Shown: one piece after another, positions 29,732 to 37,650 of the stretch
Numbering within the stretch: position 1 is the first letter of the stretch
Layout: each line of letters starts with the position of its first letter
Virus record (IMG/VR): IMGVR_UViG_3300033388_006651
Coordinates: 1 to 64,000 of that record
Length of the DNA: 64,000 bases
Strand: one strand, 5' to 3'
Origin: a virus
Notes under the pieces: generated by a model
What the model was told of the DNA's origin: nothing
Seen by the model: only the letters and a program-made list of their open reading frames with translations
Database searches by the model: none
Made by a program: the position numbers and the translations under genes

Positions 29732-30309
29732 AGAACCGACTCATGATGCTGCTAGCGTTGCTGGCCGTTTTCACCATCAGCGCCCCTGTACTTGCTGAGG
29801 CGCCTGTGGCTGCCGCGGCTGCCACTGGGGATACCAAAACCGACGACGCCAAAGCTGACGCTAAGGCTGACGACGCCAAAGCGCCTGACGCCAAAGCTGA
29901 TGACGCCAAAGCCGGAGACGGCAAAGAAGGCGATGCCAAGGTCGACGCGAAGGACGAAGCCAAGGCAGAAATCACCAGTGATGACGAGGCGGTTGCCGCA
30001 GCGTCAGCGCTGTTCACCGCCATTCAGGAAAAGCACTGGGGTCTCGCGTTGGGTCTCGGCCTTTCGTTACTCGTGTTCGGTCTGCGCAAGGCGAAGGTGC
30101 TTGCCAAGGTTCCTGCCAAGATGCTTCCGTGGGTCACGGCTGTGATCGGCGTGGTCGGCTACGTTGTGGCCGCACTCATGACGGATGGTGCCAACATGAC
30201 GGATGCGATTGTCGGAGGTGCCACAACGGGTGTCGCGGCTGTCGGTCTCTGGGAGATGGTGCTCAAGCACTTCCTCTCCAAAAAGGATGCTGAGGAAAGC
30301 ACTGCGTAG
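29728..30309 (+). CDS. Membrane protein, possible holin, with signal sequence and Ala-Lys-Asp repeats
   Basis: This 193-residue protein begins with a cleavable-looking signal peptide (LLALLAVFTISAPVLA, site after ALA). Residues about 35-85 are low-complexity repeats of DAKAD and DDAKA type. Three hydrophobic segments follow: LALGLGLSLLVFGL, WVTAVIGVVGYVVAALM and GGATTGVAAVGLWEMVL. The C-terminus is short and charged. A small multi-span protein at the end of the late operon, directly before a terminator, suits a holin, but no endolysin is adjacent. An envelope-associated structural protein is the main alternative. AAGGAG precedes the ATG. Confidence 0.55.
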   Translation: MKNRLMMLLALLAVFTISAPVLAEAPVAAAAATGDTKTDDAKADAKADDAKAPDAKADDAKAGDGKEGDAKVDAKDEAKAEITSDDEAVAAASALFTAIQEKHWGLALGLGLSLLVFGLRKAKVLAKVPAKMLPWVTAVIGVVGYVVAALMTDGANMTDAIVGGATTGVAAVGLWEMVLKHFLSKKDAEESTA

Positions 30310-30324
30310 CGTTGCGTGATGTGG

Positions 30325-30359
30325 AAGGGCCCGACTCACAAGGTCGGGCCCTTTTTTTT
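30325..30359 (+). terminator. Rho-independent terminator of the virion operon
   Basis: An 11-bp stem is formed by AAGGGCCCGAC and GTCGGGCCCTT with a 7-nt loop, followed by a run of eight T. It lies 16 nt after the holin-like gene and separates the late virion module from the chaperonin region. Confidence 0.92.
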
Positions 30360-30402
30360 GCCTTGGATTCAGGTCGTGACGATTACTAGGCTATGACCTG
30401 CG

Positions 30403-30434
30403 TAGAATGAGGGGAACTTCCCCTTCTTTGTGCT
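30403..30434 (+). promoter_or_regulatory. Putative promoter/operator before groEL-like gene
   Basis: A TAGAAT hexamer (30403-30408) is followed by a perfect inverted repeat AGGGGA-ACT-TCCCCT (30410-30424) and by CTTTGTGCT directly before the GTG start. TTTGTGCTGTG also occurs at 2859-2869, ahead of the 1832-residue protein. A new transcript must begin here because a strong terminator lies just upstream. Confidence 0.4.
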
Positions 30435-32063
30435 GTGAGACGACGAAAGAAACAACCTATCCGGGTGACTCAGGGCCTTGCGGCCAGGCGCCGTATGCTG
30501 GCTGGGGTGGCTGAGATGACCCGAGTGGTCGCCGCTACCTACGGACCCCGAGGGCGCACCGTGATGCTGGATCGAGCCGGCGGTGTTCTTTCCACGAAAG
30601 ACGGGGTGTCTGTCGCGTGGGAAATCGAGCCGGCAGACCCGCTCGCACGGCTGGGAACCCGCCTCCTCCAAGAAGCCTGCGACAAGGTCAACAAAGCATG
30701 TGGGGATGGCACGACGACCACTGCGATTTTGGTTCATGCGATCCTCCGACAGAGCCTCAAGTACGTGGCCGCCGGAGAGCACCCAGCTCGGCTTGCCCAG
30801 CACCTTCAACGGATTGCCCAGAGTTTCGAGCACTCCGAGTTATGGGACGTGATGTGCCCCGTTCCCGTCGATAGCGAGCTGCTGATGCGGCAAGTCGCTT
30901 TGACTGCCAGCAACGGAGACGAGGAGATCGCCGACGCCCTTGTGGATGCGTTCGGCCGTGTGGGGTCCGAAGGCATCATCGTGGTCGAGGAGGGGAAGAG
31001 CCGGGGGATCGAGCTCGATCACAAGACCGGGATGGAGATCGAGAAGGGGTGGGAGAGCAGCGATCTCTCTGGCCCTGACGGGGGACCTCGTCACATGGAC
31101 GTGCCGCTGGTTGCGTTGATCGATGCGGAGCTCACGACCTTGAAAGATGTGAGCTCCATCTTGGAGCAGGCTAGTCAGTTCCCGCACCCCCTCATCATCG
31201 TGTCGCGTGGGTGCTTCGCTGACGCGCTCAAGGTGTTGATCGCCAACGACCGGAAACTCGAGCGTGGTGACGGGGGCAAGTTCGAGGTGATCGCTGTTCG
31301 ATGTCCGGGCCATATCGATTTCATGCGTTCCCACCTGGACGACTTGGCTGCGCTCACCGGGGCGACCGTGCTCGACCCTTTGGTGACGCCTCTCGACAAG
31401 TTCACGTCGGAGATGTTGGGGTCGGCCCAGACGGCGACGGTGAAGAAGGAGTCCGCGACGTTTGTGGCGTTCGAGGACAAGTTCCCGCTCATCGAAGCAC
31501 GCGTCGAACAGCTTCAAAAAGAGGACACCGGGTTCAGTCACGACGCCGAAGAAATCCGCACGAGGATCGCAAAGCTGACTGACGGGTTTTGCGTAATGCG
31601 AGTCGGTGGGTGGTCCGAAACGGAACTTCGTGAAAAGCGAGCGAGGATCGAGGACGCGCTGGAGGCCCTTCGTGTGGCCATCGACGAAGGCATCGTTCCC
31701 GGTGCCGGGGTGGCGTACTTGGCGCTCTCGAACTTCCTGGAATTCGCCACGGATGGGCCCGCATCGAAGATACTCCAGGACGCGCTCAGGGAGCCTCTCA
31801 GGACGTTGGCCCGGAATGCGGGCAAGGAGGCACCCGTCGTCCTGCAACGCGTCCTGGAGGCGTCTCAGGAGCCTGGAACTACCAAGGCACTGGCCTCCTG
31901 GGAGGCTGGATGGGATGCCCGCACTGACACTGTGCGGGACCTCCGCGATCTCCCCGTCATCTGTGACCCTTTGGCGGTGGTGAAGGCCACCGTGCTCACG
32001 GCGATTTCGACCGCCTCAACCCTGCTGACCGCCGAGGTTGTGATCACGCGGGTAAACTCGTGA
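30435..32063 (+). CDS. groEL: Phage GroEL-like chaperonin
   Basis: This 542-residue protein matches Hsp60/GroEL along its length (E. coli GroEL is 548). Key ATPase segments are visible: TYGPRGRTVMLD, TKDGVS (Asp 56), GDGTTTT (Asp 91) and the second catalytic region RIEDALEALRVAIDEGIVPGAG with its conserved Asp. The apical domain contains PLIIVSRG and ALTGATVLDP. The C-terminus ends VVITRVNS and lacks the Gly-Gly-Met tail. The usual role is ATP-driven protein folding in the cytoplasm, here probably of phage virion or replication proteins. No groES-like gene is in the window. The GTG start has no clear Shine-Dalgarno, so translation may begin close to the transcript start. Confidence 0.93.
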   Translation: MRRRKKQPIRVTQGLAARRRMLAGVAEMTRVVAATYGPRGRTVMLDRAGGVLSTKDGVSVAWEIEPADPLARLGTRLLQEACDKVNKACGDGTTTTAILVHAILRQSLKYVAAGEHPARLAQHLQRIAQSFEHSELWDVMCPVPVDSELLMRQVALTASNGDEEIADALVDAFGRVGSEGIIVVEEGKSRGIELDHKTGMEIEKGWESSDLSGPDGGPRHMDVPLVALIDAELTTLKDVSSILEQASQFPHPLIIVSRGCFADALKVLIANDRKLERGDGGKFEVIAVRCPGHIDFMRSHLDDLAALTGATVLDPLVTPLDKFTSEMLGSAQTATVKKESATFVAFEDKFPLIEARVEQLQKEDTGFSHDAEEIRTRIAKLTDGFCVMRVGGWSETELREKRARIEDALEALRVAIDEGIVPGAGVAYLALSNFLEFATDGPASKILQDALREPLRTLARNAGKEAPVVLQRVLEASQEPGTTKALASWEAGWDARTDTVRDLRDLPVICDPLAVVKATVLTAISTASTLLTAEVVITRVNS

Positions 32064-32067
32064 AAAG
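32058..32067 (+). promoter_or_regulatory. TCGTGAAAAG junction motif
   Basis: This exact 10-mer spans the groEL stop and lies 3 nt before the next ATG. It recurs at four other gene junctions (45985, 49320, 56989, 61725). It is a candidate regulatory or promoter element of unknown mechanism. Confidence 0.35.
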
Positions 32068-32070
32068 CTC

Positions 32071-32892
32071 ATGCGCTATCAACTGATCCAACACAAGAAT
32101 GGCGTGTACACGCCGGACACCGTGGACGCCCTGCGGACGCTCGAGCAGCGTGTTGCCAAACTCAGCACGAGTCTCGTCGTTGAAGGTCGTCCACAGCCGA
32201 CGATGGGGTGGGGACAGGTTCGAGAGGACCCAGGGCCGACGGGGCTCCCTCCCGAGTGGAGCGCGGTTTCGACGGGGCGTGAAGTTTACATGCGCCTGGA
32301 GATGAACAAGGACGAAGGCTCCGAGGCAACGCGGCGTGAGCGTGAATTGGCGATGCTGTGGGGGCTCACGGTGCCGTTGGGGTTCACTCCGTACACGCGC
32401 TACCCGTTACCAGGGCCCCACGATCAGGTGTTTCACTTCTTCGGAGAGTGGACCACGATGATGGACCAGCTCCTGGGGGCCGGTCGTGGTGAGGCTGCGT
32501 GGCCGGGTTTTTGTGCTGCTGCACAACTTGACGTAGGAAAGTGGGAAGGCGGGCGCGGGACCGAGCGGCTCGTCCAAACTCACCTGCACCGGATCGGTTA
32601 CAACGTCGGCGCGATCGACGGCATCGTAGGGAACAAGACCCAAGGTGCGCTGAGGGCGGCTGGGATGCACTCCTTGGAAATGACCGAAGTGGCCAAGCAG
32701 ATCGTGAAAATGGTGCCGCACGTTCCAACGATCCTCGAAAAGGATGTGCAGGGTCGTTTGGAGATGCCTGACGTTGATTGGTCTATACATCCCTATGGAC
32801 AGGTACGCACGACGCGAACTGTTCGAGGGGCCGATTTTCACATCTCCGGTCCCGGCCGTGTCGTCATCGACGTTCGGGACCCTCCTACATGA
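32071..32892 (+). CDS. Protein with peptidoglycan-binding-like domain
   Basis: In this 273-residue protein, residues about 163-200 (LVQTHLHRIGYNVGAIDGIVG then TQGALRAAG) match the helical peptidoglycan-binding domain type 1, whose hallmark is 'LGY..G..DG..G..T..AL'. The N-terminal 150 residues, containing WGQVREDPGPTG and FTPYTRYPLPGPHDQVFHFFG, match no enzyme family that I recognise. It could be a cell-wall-targeting lysis or virion protein. No signal peptide or catalytic motif of an amidase, lysozyme or transglycosylase was seen. It lies 7 nt after groEL. Confidence 0.6.
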   Translation: MRYQLIQHKNGVYTPDTVDALRTLEQRVAKLSTSLVVEGRPQPTMGWGQVREDPGPTGLPPEWSAVSTGREVYMRLEMNKDEGSEATRRERELAMLWGLTVPLGFTPYTRYPLPGPHDQVFHFFGEWTTMMDQLLGAGRGEAAWPGFCAAAQLDVGKWEGGRGTERLVQTHLHRIGYNVGAIDGIVGNKTQGALRAAGMHSLEMTEVAKQIVKMVPHVPTILEKDVQGRLEMPDVDWSIHPYGQVRTTRTVRGADFHISGPGRVVIDVRDPPT

Positions 32893-33575
32893 CTCTTTCC
32901 ACGCTCAGCCCGAATCACGAGAAGGTCGCCTGGGCGTGGCTCGACAACCTGGTGGACAGGGCCCAGCGGGGCCAGAAGCGTCCGCCCACACAAACGGTCC
33001 CTGCGGATCTTCCGCCTGCGGTCAAAATGACGCCGCGCGCACGGGAGCAGTCCGTCCAGGATGCGTACGACGCGACGTTGAAGGTCCTCATCGCGACCAT
33101 CAAGTCGGAGATCGGTGGCATCCAGAGGGCTGAGGCCCAGTTCGCACGCCGAGCTGGCGTAGATCCGCTGTACTTCAACTGGTTCCTCATCAACGGGAAA
33201 CATTGGCCCTCGATGTCGAGAGACGCGAACCGGGCTCTTCGAGCGATCCAGAACATCTACCTGTGGTACGGCGCGGTGCCGAGCCACTGGAACAACATGC
33301 AGATCCCTGAGATGGCTCAGAGCCGTGATCGGGATCGTGAATTTAAAGTTTTCGGCAAATGGTTTTTGCAGTCGGTCATCCCGAAAATCGAACGCAAGTA
33401 CGTTCGTGAAATTTACAAACAGTCGCAGGATTTGGTGAAACAGTTCCGAGGCCAGGGCACCCCGCGTGATCCCAAAGCTGCGATCATGTTGATGCGGGAT
33501 TTCGAGAAACGTCTCGTTGCGGATCGCTTCCAACTCAAGCCCGCGGTTCAAGAAGTCGTCGATCTCTTTTCGTGA
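32889..33575 (+). CDS. Hypothetical protein, helical and basic
   Basis: This 228-residue protein starts at an ATG overlapping the previous stop by 4 nt. It is rich in Lys, Arg, Gln and aromatic residues, with long predicted helices (YDATLKVLIATIKSEIGGIQ, KIERKYVREIYKQSQDLVKQF). It contains no Cys cluster or P-loop. The segment FARRAGVDPLYFNWFLINGKHW is the most distinctive. It sits just before the SNF2 helicase gene and could be a nucleic-acid-associated accessory factor, but this is only inferred from charge and position. Confidence 0.5.
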   Translation: MTLSTLSPNHEKVAWAWLDNLVDRAQRGQKRPPTQTVPADLPPAVKMTPRAREQSVQDAYDATLKVLIATIKSEIGGIQRAEAQFARRAGVDPLYFNWFLINGKHWPSMSRDANRALRAIQNIYLWYGAVPSHWNNMQIPEMAQSRDRDREFKVFGKWFLQSVIPKIERKYVREIYKQSQDLVKQFRGQGTPRDPKAAIMLMRDFEKRLVADRFQLKPAVQEVVDLFS

Positions 33576-33591
33576 GGCGTATAAGTGGGGA

Positions 33592-36500
33592 ATGGATCTG
33601 GACCCGCGCCTCAAGGCAGCTCATGAGCGGCTGAAAGAGATTCGTAACGAAACGAAACTCACCCTCAAGCCAACCCCTTTGCTCAAGACGACCTTCACCG
33701 GGTTCGACGGCGAAGAGCACCCTTTCAACCTGCGGTACTACCAGGTGCAGGGTGTCCTCCACCTGGTGGCGATGAACCGGTTCCTGCTCGGCGACGACAC
33801 CGGCATCGGCAAGTGCGTCGCCCATGACACCCGGATTTTGACCGATCAAGGACTGGTCCCCATCCAGGACCTGTGGGCGGAAGGTCCCTGTGATCTCGAC
33901 AACCACCCCGAACCGGGCACGTTTGTGCCCGCAACGGACCACAAGGTTTGGACAGGCGCGCGGTGGGCGAAGATCAAGTCCTTTTACTATGACGGTGATC
34001 GGCCCACCAAGTACGTCGAGACCCGATACGGGTTCACGGTTGAAGGATCGCATCGCCATCCCATTCTGGTTCGCACGGAAGCAGGAGAAGAATGGCGGCG
34101 CCTTCCTGAAATTCAGGAAGGCGATTACGTTGTCGTCGAACGCCGCAAAGTGCGATGGCCTCAAGAAGCACCGGACCTGACATGGGAGCCCAGTCGAGCA
34201 CCGAACGCCAAGACGTACCCCCTCCCCGCCACACTGACTCCTCGTTACGCGCGATTGCTGGGTTACTTTGTGGCCGAAGGGAACTCCGCTAACCAGTACG
34301 GGTTTACCATCACGCAATACGACACCGAAATTCATGAAGACATCCGGGGGTGTTTGAAAGACGTGTTTGGCTGGGAGGGGAACGAAAACCGCGCCAACCG
34401 AAACGAGGAAATCGTGGTGTCGAGTGTGGTGCTTCGGGATTTTTTGGAGTTCTCCGGGGCAAAACATGTCACCTCGGAAGCCAAGCGGATCCCCTGGTCC
34501 GTCATGCAGGGAACCCAGGACTGTGCCGTGGAATTTCTACGAGGGTTGTTTGAAGGCGATGGGCATGCGCTCGCCATTGGGGGGATCGAATACACCTCCA
34601 AGTCTTTGCAATTAGTACGGGATATCCAGGCCCTTCTGCTTCGATTTGAAATTGTTTCACGAATAGCTGAGAAGGTGATTGATGATGAGTCCTACTGGCG
34701 TATGACCCTTCTTGGTGATGATGGCAGGGTGTTTCGCGATGGCATTGGATTCGTTTCGCGCCGCAAGACCGCTGATCTGCAAGTTGGTCTCGACAAACCC
34801 AGCAACACGAACCACGACATCATCCCTCATGTTGCCCATCTGGTTGGGCCGCTTTACGGAGCCCTGAAAGAAGCAACGCACGTTGGCGGCCCAAACGGGG
34901 CTCGCCAGGGGTCCGGGATCAAGCAGTTTGGAGACAGTTTCCGTAACTCCATCCAGCACGTTTTGGCGGGGCGTCGGAACCTCACGTATCCCAAGCTGCA
35001 AGAGCTTTTGAGCCATGCCGCCGATTTCAATCTCGAGGCCCTCCCAGAGTTCGTAGAGCTTCACCGCATCTCCCAGGACCATCATTTCTACGACCCCGTG
35101 ACATACCTTGACGATGGGGTGTGTCCGCTAATGGACCTGGAGATCGACGCGGAAGAGCACTCGTTCGTCGGCAACGGCATCGTCAACCACAACACGATTC
35201 AAAGTATCGCGGCCCTATGTTTCGTGTGGGCCAAGGACCCGAACATGAAGGCCGTCATCCTCACCAACAAGTCGGTGGTGGGTCAGTGGGCGCTCGAGTT
35301 CGACAAGTTCTGCACGCCGGACAACATCAACGTGATCACCTGCGTGGGCTCACCCACCAAGCGCGAGAAGATCTACAAGGAGTTCGAGGCGTCCACCGGG
35401 CCGACCGTCCTCATCATGGGGTACGCGACCTCTCGTCGGGACATCAAGTTTCTCCAGCACTGGAAGGACTTCGTCCTGATCTGCGACGAGGCCACTGCGT
35501 TCAAGAACCCATCCACGCAGACCTACAAAGTCATCCGTCACCTGTCCCGCAATGCGAGTCGGTTTTGGGCGCTCACCGCGACACTGATCAAGAACAATCT
35601 CATCGAGGGGTTCGCCATCTACTCGCTCCTCATTCCCGGCTTGTTCCCGAGCTCGAAGAACAAGTTCATGATGGAGTACTGCCTCACGCGGTTGCAGCCC
35701 ATCCCGGGTAGTCGCCGACAGATTCCGGTCATCATCGGATACCGCAGCGACCAGATCAAACGGTTCAAGGACAAGATCGATCCGTACTTCCTGTCGCGCG
35801 CCAAGTTCGACGTGGCCAAAGAGCTGCCCGTGCTCCAGATCAAGCAGCACAAGTGCGGCATGACTCGGGCCCAGCAGGCCAAGTACCAGGAGGCCCTCGA
35901 AGGGTTGCTGGAGAAGGACCTCTTGGACGAGGAGGTCGAGACCACGAAGCTCACCGCGCTGATCTACTGCCAGCAAATCGTGGACCATCCTGAGCTTGTT
36001 GACTGCGAAGGCGACAGCGACAAGATGAACGAGCTTTTCACGTTGTTGACCGAGGGGGATCTCGCAGACGAGAAGGTCATCGTGTTCAGCCGGTTCCGCA
36101 AAATGATCGACAAGCTCGAGGAAGTTGCGAGTTCCAAGAAGTACAAGATGAAAACCGTTCGGGTCACCGGGGCCGAAAACGAGGACGAGCGCAAAGCTGC
36201 GATGCAGGCGTTCCAGGACCCGAACTCCGATGTGCGCATCTGCTGGATCACGGAAGCGGCCAAGGAGGGCATCAATCTCCAGGCTGCCAAGGCCCTCGTG
36301 TTCTACGACAGCCCATGGTCTGCGGGAGACTACCTCCAATGTCTTGATGACGACACCGAGATTTTAACCCGGAGGGGGTTCGTGGGGCGCACAGAGATCC
36401 GAAAAGAGGACGAGGTCGCGGCTTTCAACCAGAACACTTCTGAGATTCGGTGGCAAGCCATTCGATCCATTACAGATCGTCCTTTGGCGCAGGGGGAGCA

Positions 36501-37650
36501 GATGTTCGAGATTAACTCTCGGCACCTGAATCTTCGCGTAACAGGGGGACACCGCATGCTTTACAGACGGAAGACACTCAAGGACAAGAAAGCCGTGTGG
36601 CCGGAAGCCTGGAGGATCGAGACTGCTGAGGAGATGGCCTCGGAGAGGTCTCACTACCAAGTTCCAGTCTCGGGTGAGCAGGAGGCCGAAGGACTCCCCC
36701 TTACTGAAGACCAACTTGAGTTTATCGGGTGGGTTCTATCAGATGGATCGCTTAACAAAGCGAACCGGCAACTCGTCATTGCGCAGGCCGTGCATCAGCC
36801 CCAAATTCACGATCTTCGTCATTGTATCCAGAAATGCGGTTTTGACTGGAGCGAGTATGACCGAGACCCTGAAAAGTGTGGGGGATTTCCGAATGGAAAA
36901 CCTCAGATCGTGTTCTCCATCCCGAAAGGCACTCAGGGAGGATCCCGTGCTCGTAACGGGTGGAAAGATCTCGAACCCTACCTGGACAAGGATTTCCCTC
37001 TCCTGTTGGAGAAAGCCACAAACCATCAACTTGCGGCCATGCTTCGAGGACTGCACCTTGGAGATGGCGCCAAATATCGCGGATCAGATTGGACGCAAAG
37101 GTCGTACCACATCTACACAAGTAGAAAGATCTTCGCGGACAGGCTGCAAAGCCTATGCGTGCGGCGAGGCTTCCGATGCAACGTGAGGCACGAAAAAGGA
37201 GGGCCGGGAAAAGCCCGTGAGAAGGACGGGTTTCATCTCCACATCAAGAAAACTAGTTCTTGGTCCCTTTGTGGCAACCTGAAACATGGTGACCGTTCTC
37301 ATCTGACTATTTCCCAAAGTAAACCAGAGGAACGCGTGTGGTGCGTCGAGAATGACATGGGGACCCTGGTCACTCGTCGTGCTGGGAAGGTGGCGGTCGT
37401 TGGAAATTGCTTGGGCCGCATGATCCGCATTGGATCGACACACGACCGCTGTTACGCGATCCACCTCGTAGCCAAGGGCACGATCGACACCAAGGTCATG
37501 GGCGTTCTGCGCACCAAGATGAAGCTCATCGAAGCCGTGATGGGCAAGCGCCTCAAGGGCGAAGGGATGGAGGACGTGGTGGTGTCATCCGACAACAGCA
37601 TCGACGACATTTTCTCGGCCCTCCAGGCGGACGCAAGGAAATACGCATGA
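33592..37650 (+). CDS. SNF2-type DNA helicase containing two inteins
   Basis: The precursor is 1352 residues. Removal of the two inteins leaves about 536, a normal size for a phage SNF2/SF2 helicase. Helicase motifs are clear: Q-like FNLRYYQVQG, Walker A DDTGIGK+T (split by intein 1), Ia KAVILTNKSVVGQW, II ICDEATAFKNP, III ALTATLIKNN, IV KVIVFSRFRKMID, V KEGINLQAAKALVFYD and VI DYLQ+CLGRMIRIGS (split by intein 2). The start chosen is ATG 33592, with GGGGA just upstream, rather than the open frame further 5'. The likely role is ATP-dependent DNA translocation in replication or recombination. It overlaps the next gene by 4 nt. Confidence 0.9.
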   Translation: MDLDPRLKAAHERLKEIRNETKLTLKPTPLLKTTFTGFDGEEHPFNLRYYQVQGVLHLVAMNRFLLGDDTGIGKCVAHDTRILTDQGLVPIQDLWAEGPCDLDNHPEPGTFVPATDHKVWTGARWAKIKSFYYDGDRPTKYVETRYGFTVEGSHRHPILVRTEAGEEWRRLPEIQEGDYVVVERRKVRWPQEAPDLTWEPSRAPNAKTYPLPATLTPRYARLLGYFVAEGNSANQYGFTITQYDTEIHEDIRGCLKDVFGWEGNENRANRNEEIVVSSVVLRDFLEFSGAKHVTSEAKRIPWSVMQGTQDCAVEFLRGLFEGDGHALAIGGIEYTSKSLQLVRDIQALLLRFEIVSRIAEKVIDDESYWRMTLLGDDGRVFRDGIGFVSRRKTADLQVGLDKPSNTNHDIIPHVAHLVGPLYGALKEATHVGGPNGARQGSGIKQFGDSFRNSIQHVLAGRRNLTYPKLQELLSHAADFNLEALPEFVELHRISQDHHFYDPVTYLDDGVCPLMDLEIDAEEHSFVGNGIVNHNTIQSIAALCFVWAKDPNMKAVILTNKSVVGQWALEFDKFCTPDNINVITCVGSPTKREKIYKEFEASTGPTVLIMGYATSRRDIKFLQHWKDFVLICDEATAFKNPSTQTYKVIRHLSRNASRFWALTATLIKNNLIEGFAIYSLLIPGLFPSSKNKFMMEYCLTRLQPIPGSRRQIPVIIGYRSDQIKRFKDKIDPYFLSRAKFDVAKELPVLQIKQHKCGMTRAQQAKYQEALEGLLEKDLLDEEVETTKLTALIYCQQIVDHPELVDCEGDSDKMNELFTLLTEGDLADEKVIVFSRFRKMIDKLEEVASSKKYKMKTVRVTGAENEDERKAAMQAFQDPNSDVRICWITEAAKEGINLQAAKALVFYDSPWSAGDYLQCLDDDTEILTRRGFVGRTEIRKEDEVAAFNQNTSEIRWQAIRSITDRPLAQGEQMFEINSRHLNLRVTGGHRMLYRRKTLKDKKAVWPEAWRIETAEEMASERSHYQVPVSGEQEAEGLPLTEDQLEFIGWVLSDGSLNKANRQLVIAQAVHQPQIHDLRHCIQKCGFDWSEYDRDPEKCGGFPNGKPQIVFSIPKGTQGGSRARNGWKDLEPYLDKDFPLLLEKATNHQLAAMLRGLHLGDGAKYRGSDWTQRSYHIYTSRKIFADRLQSLCVRRGFRCNVRHEKGGPGKAREKDGFHLHIKKTSSWSLCGNLKHGDRSHLTISQSKPEERVWCVENDMGTLVTRRAGKVAVVGNCLGRMIRIGSTHDRCYAIHLVAKGTIDTKVMGVLRTKMKLIEAVMGKRLKGEGMEDVVVSSDNSIDDIFSALQADARKYA
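33814..35193 (+). other. Intein 1 in the Walker A motif of the helicase (460 residues)
   Basis: The insert begins at Cys (CVAHDTRILTDQG) right after DDTGIGK and ends in HN, followed by Thr as the +1 residue. Splicing therefore rebuilds GIGKT. The block-B histidine is in EGSHRHPIL. A LAGLIDADG homing domain is embedded, with motifs LLGYFVAEGN and FLRGLFEGDGHA. All splice-junction residues of a class 1 intein are present, so self-splicing is expected. The helicase cannot bind ATP until splicing occurs. Confidence 0.9.
36340..37407 (+). other. Intein 2 in motif VI of the helicase (356 residues)
   Basis: The insert begins at Cys (CLDDDTEILTRRG) after SAGDYLQ and ends VVGN, followed by Cys +1 of CLGRMIRIGS. 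The penultimate residue is Gly rather than the usual His, as in some active inteins. The block-B histidine is in RVTGGHRML. LAGLIDADG motifs FIGWVLSDGS and MLRGLHLGDGA are present; the second has a less usual sequence. Motif VI holds the arginine finger, so splicing is needed for helicase function. Confidence 0.88.

Noticed and set aside
33814-37407. Group I introns in the helicase gene
   Set aside because: The inserts stay in frame throughout and carry intein splice residues, so protein splicing explains them.
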